Source: Chalciporus piperatus
Lineage: Eukaryota; Basidiomycota; Agaricomycetes; Boletales; Boletaceae
Length of the DNA: 47,068 nucleotides
Direction of reading: 5' to 3'
Assembly: GCA_038093975.1 (NCBI GenBank)
Contig: JBBPTG010000187.1
Location: 1 to 47,068 of the forward strand
Shown: positions 42,950-47,068 of the stretch, piece after piece
Layout: each line of letters starts with the position of its first letter
How positions within the stretch are numbered: the first letter of the stretch is position 1
The notes under the pieces: generated by a model
What the model saw: the letters and a program-made list of their open reading frames with translations, nothing else
Told to the model about the DNA's origin: nothing
Database searches by the model: none
Program-made: the position numbers and the translations under genes

Positions 42950-45340
42950 TCACGCAGACGAACTCGCAGTCTTGCGAGGCTTACACTCCGCCTTGTGATC
43001 AGACCACCCCAACTTCTGACAATTCGCGTCACAGTACCTAAACCAGGACCGGTCAGCCATAGTTACACCCGAAAATGTCTCCAATTTCTTACCTCGCCGT
43101 ATCGCACCCCCCACACTTGCGTAACACTGCACTCGGGTTCCCGCACCACGAACACCGATGCAGTCCCGCCGGATGGGTAGCCCTGGCCCGCGTAGACGAA
43201 CAGTGCGTCCCCGGATGGTCGTGATCATGATCCTCGCAATTCTCGTCCTGGATGTCATTGAGCCATGTGGCGAGTCGATCCTCCGCCTTGTCGCGCGAGA
43301 GGATTTGTTCGTCGATGCTCTGGCTGTCAAGTCGAGCGACGACCGTGCCCCATTTCTTCGTTGCGGCGGCGTACCGCGAGAAGATGCGCTCCTGAGCGAA
43401 ACGGAGTTGTGATTTCGGCGGAACGACGCGGAACTCGGCAAAGAACTCGTCTGCGATCTTGAGCAAATCGAGCTGTTTCTATACGCGATGAGAGTCATGA
43501 GATCTCAATGTGCTAATGAGGAGGGAATGAAGAAAAAGAATGAAAAGACTACCTTGAACTCGTGGAGATCGGCCGACAGCTCTGGACCCTTCTCAACAAG
43601 GCTCAACAGGATGTACCAATACAGAATGCTCTTGCGGTGTCGCATATCTGGCGGCGCCTGCGCAAGGTAGATTTGTGAATCGTCTATGGCGCTGCTCATA
43701 AACGCCTGTCCCTGTTCCCATTTCCGGTCGCCCACGGTTGACTCCTGCATACGACACACAGCCAGGTTTCCTGCGATCTCTGTGACACGCGCCCGAAGGG
43801 CGTGGCTCACGAAGGGCGTCGCATTCTTGCACTTGAGCCCCTTCTTCGCGCAGCGTAGTCCAGTCTCTGCGTCGTCACCGAGCGTCATGATGTAATAGAA
43901 GTAGGGATGGTTGGGGTTGCGTTCGATAGCCTCTTTTGCGACTGTGATCGCGTCGGGAACGCGAGCACGGAGAACGAAGTACTTCATGTCAAGCATATCC
44001 GCAAGGTCTTTTTCCCCCGGTTTTCCTCGCTCGCGGATAGCCTTGGCACATACAGGCAACGCATCGACCCACATCTTGAAAGGGAGACCAACATCCATGA
44101 ACTCGGCTCTGCCTGTACGTTCGTTGATGGCTTGAAAGCCACCTTCGCAGATGGAAAACTCATTCCGAGGGATGAGATCGGCGAGCGTGAGGCCGAGTTT
44201 GTATAAGTCGCGGTCACGCACGCACTGCATCATCGCGTGCTGGTATTCTGCAGCACAGCGGAGTGTGAGCGTCGACTCGCAGAGCGTGGGACCATAGTCC
44301 ATGAAGAGCTTGTTGAGGTGGCTCGGCAAGCCGCGCTGAATGGCAGCCATGAGTGCGGCAGGATCGCTGACTATCTTCTCCTGCTCTGGGGTGTTTAAGC
44401 GAATCACGGCGCCAAGCGCGTAGAAGCGAGAGTGCATATCGGCGCTGCGAATGCAAGCAATGAGGAGATCGATCATATCAGGAAACATCAGACAATCCTG
44501 CGCGCAGTGGTGCGTGAGATGCCCGAAGAGTTCGAGGGCGTGGTGTAGCAAAGGCAAGCTGACACCAGGTTTGTCGACGAAGCTCAGGACGAGAGGAATG
44601 AGCTTGGGTAACTGGAGCACTTTGACATATTTCGCTGCTGGTTTCTGGGGTTCGTCAAGGGCACATGTGGCGGCATGCGCGAGGGTAGAGATGACCAGCT
44701 CGGCAGCGTACAAGTCGTCTGGGTAATCCTGAAGAGCTTTGATCATGGCTGGAGCCTGTAGGGATATCTCCTTGCGGATGTCAGTGCCACCGTGCTGGGT
44801 GACGGTGGTTAGGGCCCTCAGGGCGAGGTGGCGAGAACCAGGCTTATCGATGAGAGCAATGATCTTTGCAAGGAGATCTTTTCCGTGTCGTTAGTTGTCA
44901 TTCAGATTAGAAAAAAAAAACTGTTGGACGTACTTCTATGAAAGAGCATGTTCCTGAGGATGGAGTCTGCACACATCTTGGTATAGATGGCAATGATGCC
45001 TCCCTGGATGACACGGTTTCCCTCGTAGGCTACATACGTGTCGTCGATACGTTTGTAGATCTCATTGAAGTCGCGGTATACTTTCTTGAGCCCGCTCCTC
45101 GTTGCGAGGTCTGATGGGGAAGTCAGTATCCATTCGCGAGCCAAACAGTATATACATGCCAGGCAGCTTGAGGTGGTCGCATAGCACCTTGGCAATCTTG
45201 TCCCAGTCGTCGTTCAAGAACGCATCCAAGCTGCTGAGGAGAGGACGTCCGGGAAATGGCCTTTCTGGGAGCGAGTCTGTCTCGGAGTCTCGGAACCAGT
45301 CTTGGACAAGCGGCGGCTCGGCGGGAAGTTCAGTCGGAGT
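42950..45340 (-). CDS. ARM/TPR-like repeat protein with C-terminal MYND finger
   Basis: Exons run from an open start at about 45340 to 45160, then 45110-44934, 44877-43553, 43478-43093 and 43037-42950. The protein exceeds 700 residues. Helical repeats resemble armadillo/TPR units (LRALTTVTQHGG, LLHHALELFGHLTHHCAQDC, AITVAKEAIERNPNHPYFYY). The C-terminal finger reads CSWCGNPSAVLRKCGGCDTA then RYCDANCQKLGWSDHKAEC. Related proteins are common in Agaricomycetes; their role is not established, and scaffold function is an inference. The first listed intron (45111-45159) has a GC donor (GCATGT); the only nearby GT puts the frame onto a stop. No in-frame ATG was found in the first exon, so an upstream exon probably lies beyond 45340, close to or overlapping the start of the divergent gene. 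Confidence 0.8.
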
Positions 45341-45464
45341 TCAAATTCCTTGCTCATACACGCTGCCTACCCTTCACCGTAACTTCACCAGTCAAGCTAG
45401 TCACCTCTCGCTCGCTCGCCCGCCCCCTCCCGCCCCTCGCTGCCCGCCGCTGGTGCCAGCCAGT

Positions 45465-47068
45465 ATGTCCCACCTCAATCTTGCGGAACAGCGCATCCTG
45501 GCAGCCGCCGGTGTCAAGGTGTCATCAGTCGGTCTCAGCGTGGACTGTCAAAACTGTGGTGGGGCAATGCCGCTCTCGATTTGTCGTAGTGACCGCAACG
45601 GCAATGGCGGCAAGCCCGTCGCCAAGGTATGCACAACCTTGCTACTCATTCCAGCTCTCTGACCCGCCCCAGCATCCACAATGTCAATCATTTCGCTTCT
45701 TTCCTCAATTCCTCTCCTTCCCGAACATTGTCTCAATGATACCTGGTGGATCCAGTTCGTCGCCTGATCCCTCTGCTACACGGACTGGTCAGCTGCCATC
45801 AACCCCGTTTCCATCATCCTCTGTGGCTGGTCCAACCTCTGTGGTCTCGGTTGTCTCTTCCGAGCAAGCTCCCTCGAAAACAAAGGTTCCTCGTCAACGA
45901 GGAGAGCCATGCACCCACCCTTCGTGCCGTCGTGCAGGAGCGAGGCGATGTGCCCGTGCCATGTGCTTGTCGCATTGCACGGAGCTTGGTGGCTGTCTCT
46001 TCCACTCCACCACTGGTGGGCCAGCCATCGACTCCGCTGTGAGCATTGAGCAGCAGCGCCCCCCGCCAGCCCCTGTTCCAGCTGAAGATGAAGATGGGTT
46101 TGACTACAGTGATTGCATCCGAGCGATCACTCACTCGCTTGCAACGCAGGTACATATGCCACAATCTGATTCGGGACCTGTTCCCTCCCTTCAGGCACTT
46201 CTTGATCGTGCGAAGACTGCTGCCCCAACACCTCGTTTCTCCCCGCCTCTTCTGTCAGCTCAGTTCTCCCCATCGCCAACGGACGACACTGATCCTCCCG
46301 TGATCGAACATACCTTTCCCCCGCTATCCCAGTGGAGTGATCTTCCCCCTTCGCCCACACAGCATCAGCCTCTGGCCTCAATGGGTTCCTATCCTACTCC
46401 AGTCACTGCCTCTTTCGTGTCTCAACCCACCCCTTCGCTAGTCAAGACAACAGTTGTTTCACGTAGCTCCAAACAACCTCGCATCACAAATCAATTGCAT
46501 CCACTGTGGAATGAAGACCTTCAGCAGCTTGGTTGGCAGCGAAGCGAGCGAGAGAAGATCGAAGGACAACGACGTGCGATGGAGCTCGAGGAGAAGCAGC
46601 GCTTCTTCCTCCACTGGTATGATGCTGTAAGTAGCACTTGATGGTCCGACGGGTAGGTATCAATTTGACATGTATATAGGATAAGGCTCCGGAGATGGTA
46701 CAATTTGTATCAAAGTGCCCCTTCTGGCCGCACTGGCGACTCTCTGAGGAGATGTTGGTGTCCCTCGGCGAGGATATTACGCGGATTGAGGTGTATGAAG
46801 AACAGTTGATGCGGTGGATCCCGACTGACCTCCAGCATACCTTCAAGCTGGATTCGCGCTGTCATATATTCATCCGTCGCTATGGTATCACTGAATGTCT
46901 GGACTTCGACAAGCAGTATCAACTCGCGAAAGAGAGCAGCCGTCCACGTCATCTGCGATTCAACATGAAAGCAGAACGTCATCACTTGCGCCAGAAGATC
47001 AAGCACAAAGCGAGCAGGGTCCATAATAATTCCGATTCCGATGACGAGGTTGAGATCATAGAAGCTGC
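45465..47068 (+). CDS. GRF-like zinc-finger protein, cut by right edge
   Basis: Exons 45465-45626, 45673-46626 and 46680 to the window end. The N-terminus spans a GRF-type-like finger split by the first intron: VDCQNCGGAMPLSIC ... NGNGGKPVAK / HPQCQSFRFFPQF. A second Cys/His cluster follows (CTHPSCRRAGARRCARAMCL then SHCTELGGCLFH), resembling a C-x-H-C-x3-GGC-x2-H motif frequent in agaricomycete proteins of unknown role. Then come a Pro/Ser-rich region, a helical segment (WQRSEREKIEGQRRAMELEE) and a folded-looking part (VSKCPFWPHWRLSEEMLVSL). GRF fingers bind single-stranded nucleic acid in characterised proteins; whether this one does is unknown. It may belong to a multicopy, possibly mobile-element-linked family. 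The 3' end is outside the window. Confidence 0.75.

Noticed and set aside
1..47068. CRISPR arrays, bacterial operons, phage or riboswitches
   Set aside because: Pervasive spliceosomal introns and eukaryotic gene families; no spaced direct-repeat arrays were seen.

Overview
The window looks like nuclear DNA of an agaricomycete (mushroom-forming basidiomycete). Genes are split by many very short introns (about 44-100 nt). The gene families are typical of the group: a Tnp2-type CACTA transposase, a HET-domain protein, MYND and GRF-like zinc-finger proteins, a DUF6534-type membrane protein, and a WC-1 photoreceptor with no GATA finger. Rhizoctonia/Ceratobasidium (Cantharellales) would fit, but the genus is a guess. 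Exon structures below were joined by hand from GT-AG (rarely GC-AG) sites and reading phase; for most genes the exon lengths sum to whole codons.

Left part (1-9.1 kb), mobile-element rich. The inner exons of a minus-strand, possibly arrestin-like gene run off the left edge. Next come a Tnp2/CACTA transposase gene (884-4239, +), an unresolved minus-strand gene (4276-5092) and an eight-exon plus-strand gene (5133-7282) encoding a coiled coil, a Ser/Thr/Pro repeat tract and an HMG-like tail. A 1.19-kb non-autonomous PIF/Harbinger-like element (7934-9120) follows. It has 67-bp perfect terminal inverted repeats, a TAA target duplication and telomere-like CCCTAA/TTAGGG repeats inside its subterminal arms.

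Middle (9.8-30 kb), mostly housekeeping and regulatory genes. These are a BTB-BTB-CAP-Gly fusion protein (-), the 18S rRNA modification enzyme Tsr3 (+), ribosomal protein uL16/Rpl10 (+), a probably decayed DUF6534-type 7-TM gene (-), mitochondrial ribosomal protein mL41 (+), a secreted SGNH/GDSL hydrolase (+), a 2.8-kb gene-poor stretch, and a WC-1-type blue-light receptor (+).

Right part (30.6-47 kb). A HET-domain protein is fused to a GTPase-like domain whose nucleotide-binding motifs are degenerate (+). Then come the RSC8/SWI3-type chromatin remodeller subunit (-), a possible frameshifted small gene (+), a 0.7-kb Tc1/mariner-like MITE, mitochondrial pyruvate dehydrogenase kinase (-), an unresolved cysteine-rich minus-strand gene, a small MYND protein (+), a large ARM/MYND protein (-), and a divergently transcribed GRF-like zinc-finger gene (+) cut by the right edge.

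The genes do not form one obvious pathway. The items most worth following up are the HET-pseudoGTPase fusion, the telomere-repeat-bearing Harbinger element, the BTB-BTB-CAP-Gly architecture, and three apparent GC-AG introns in one window.
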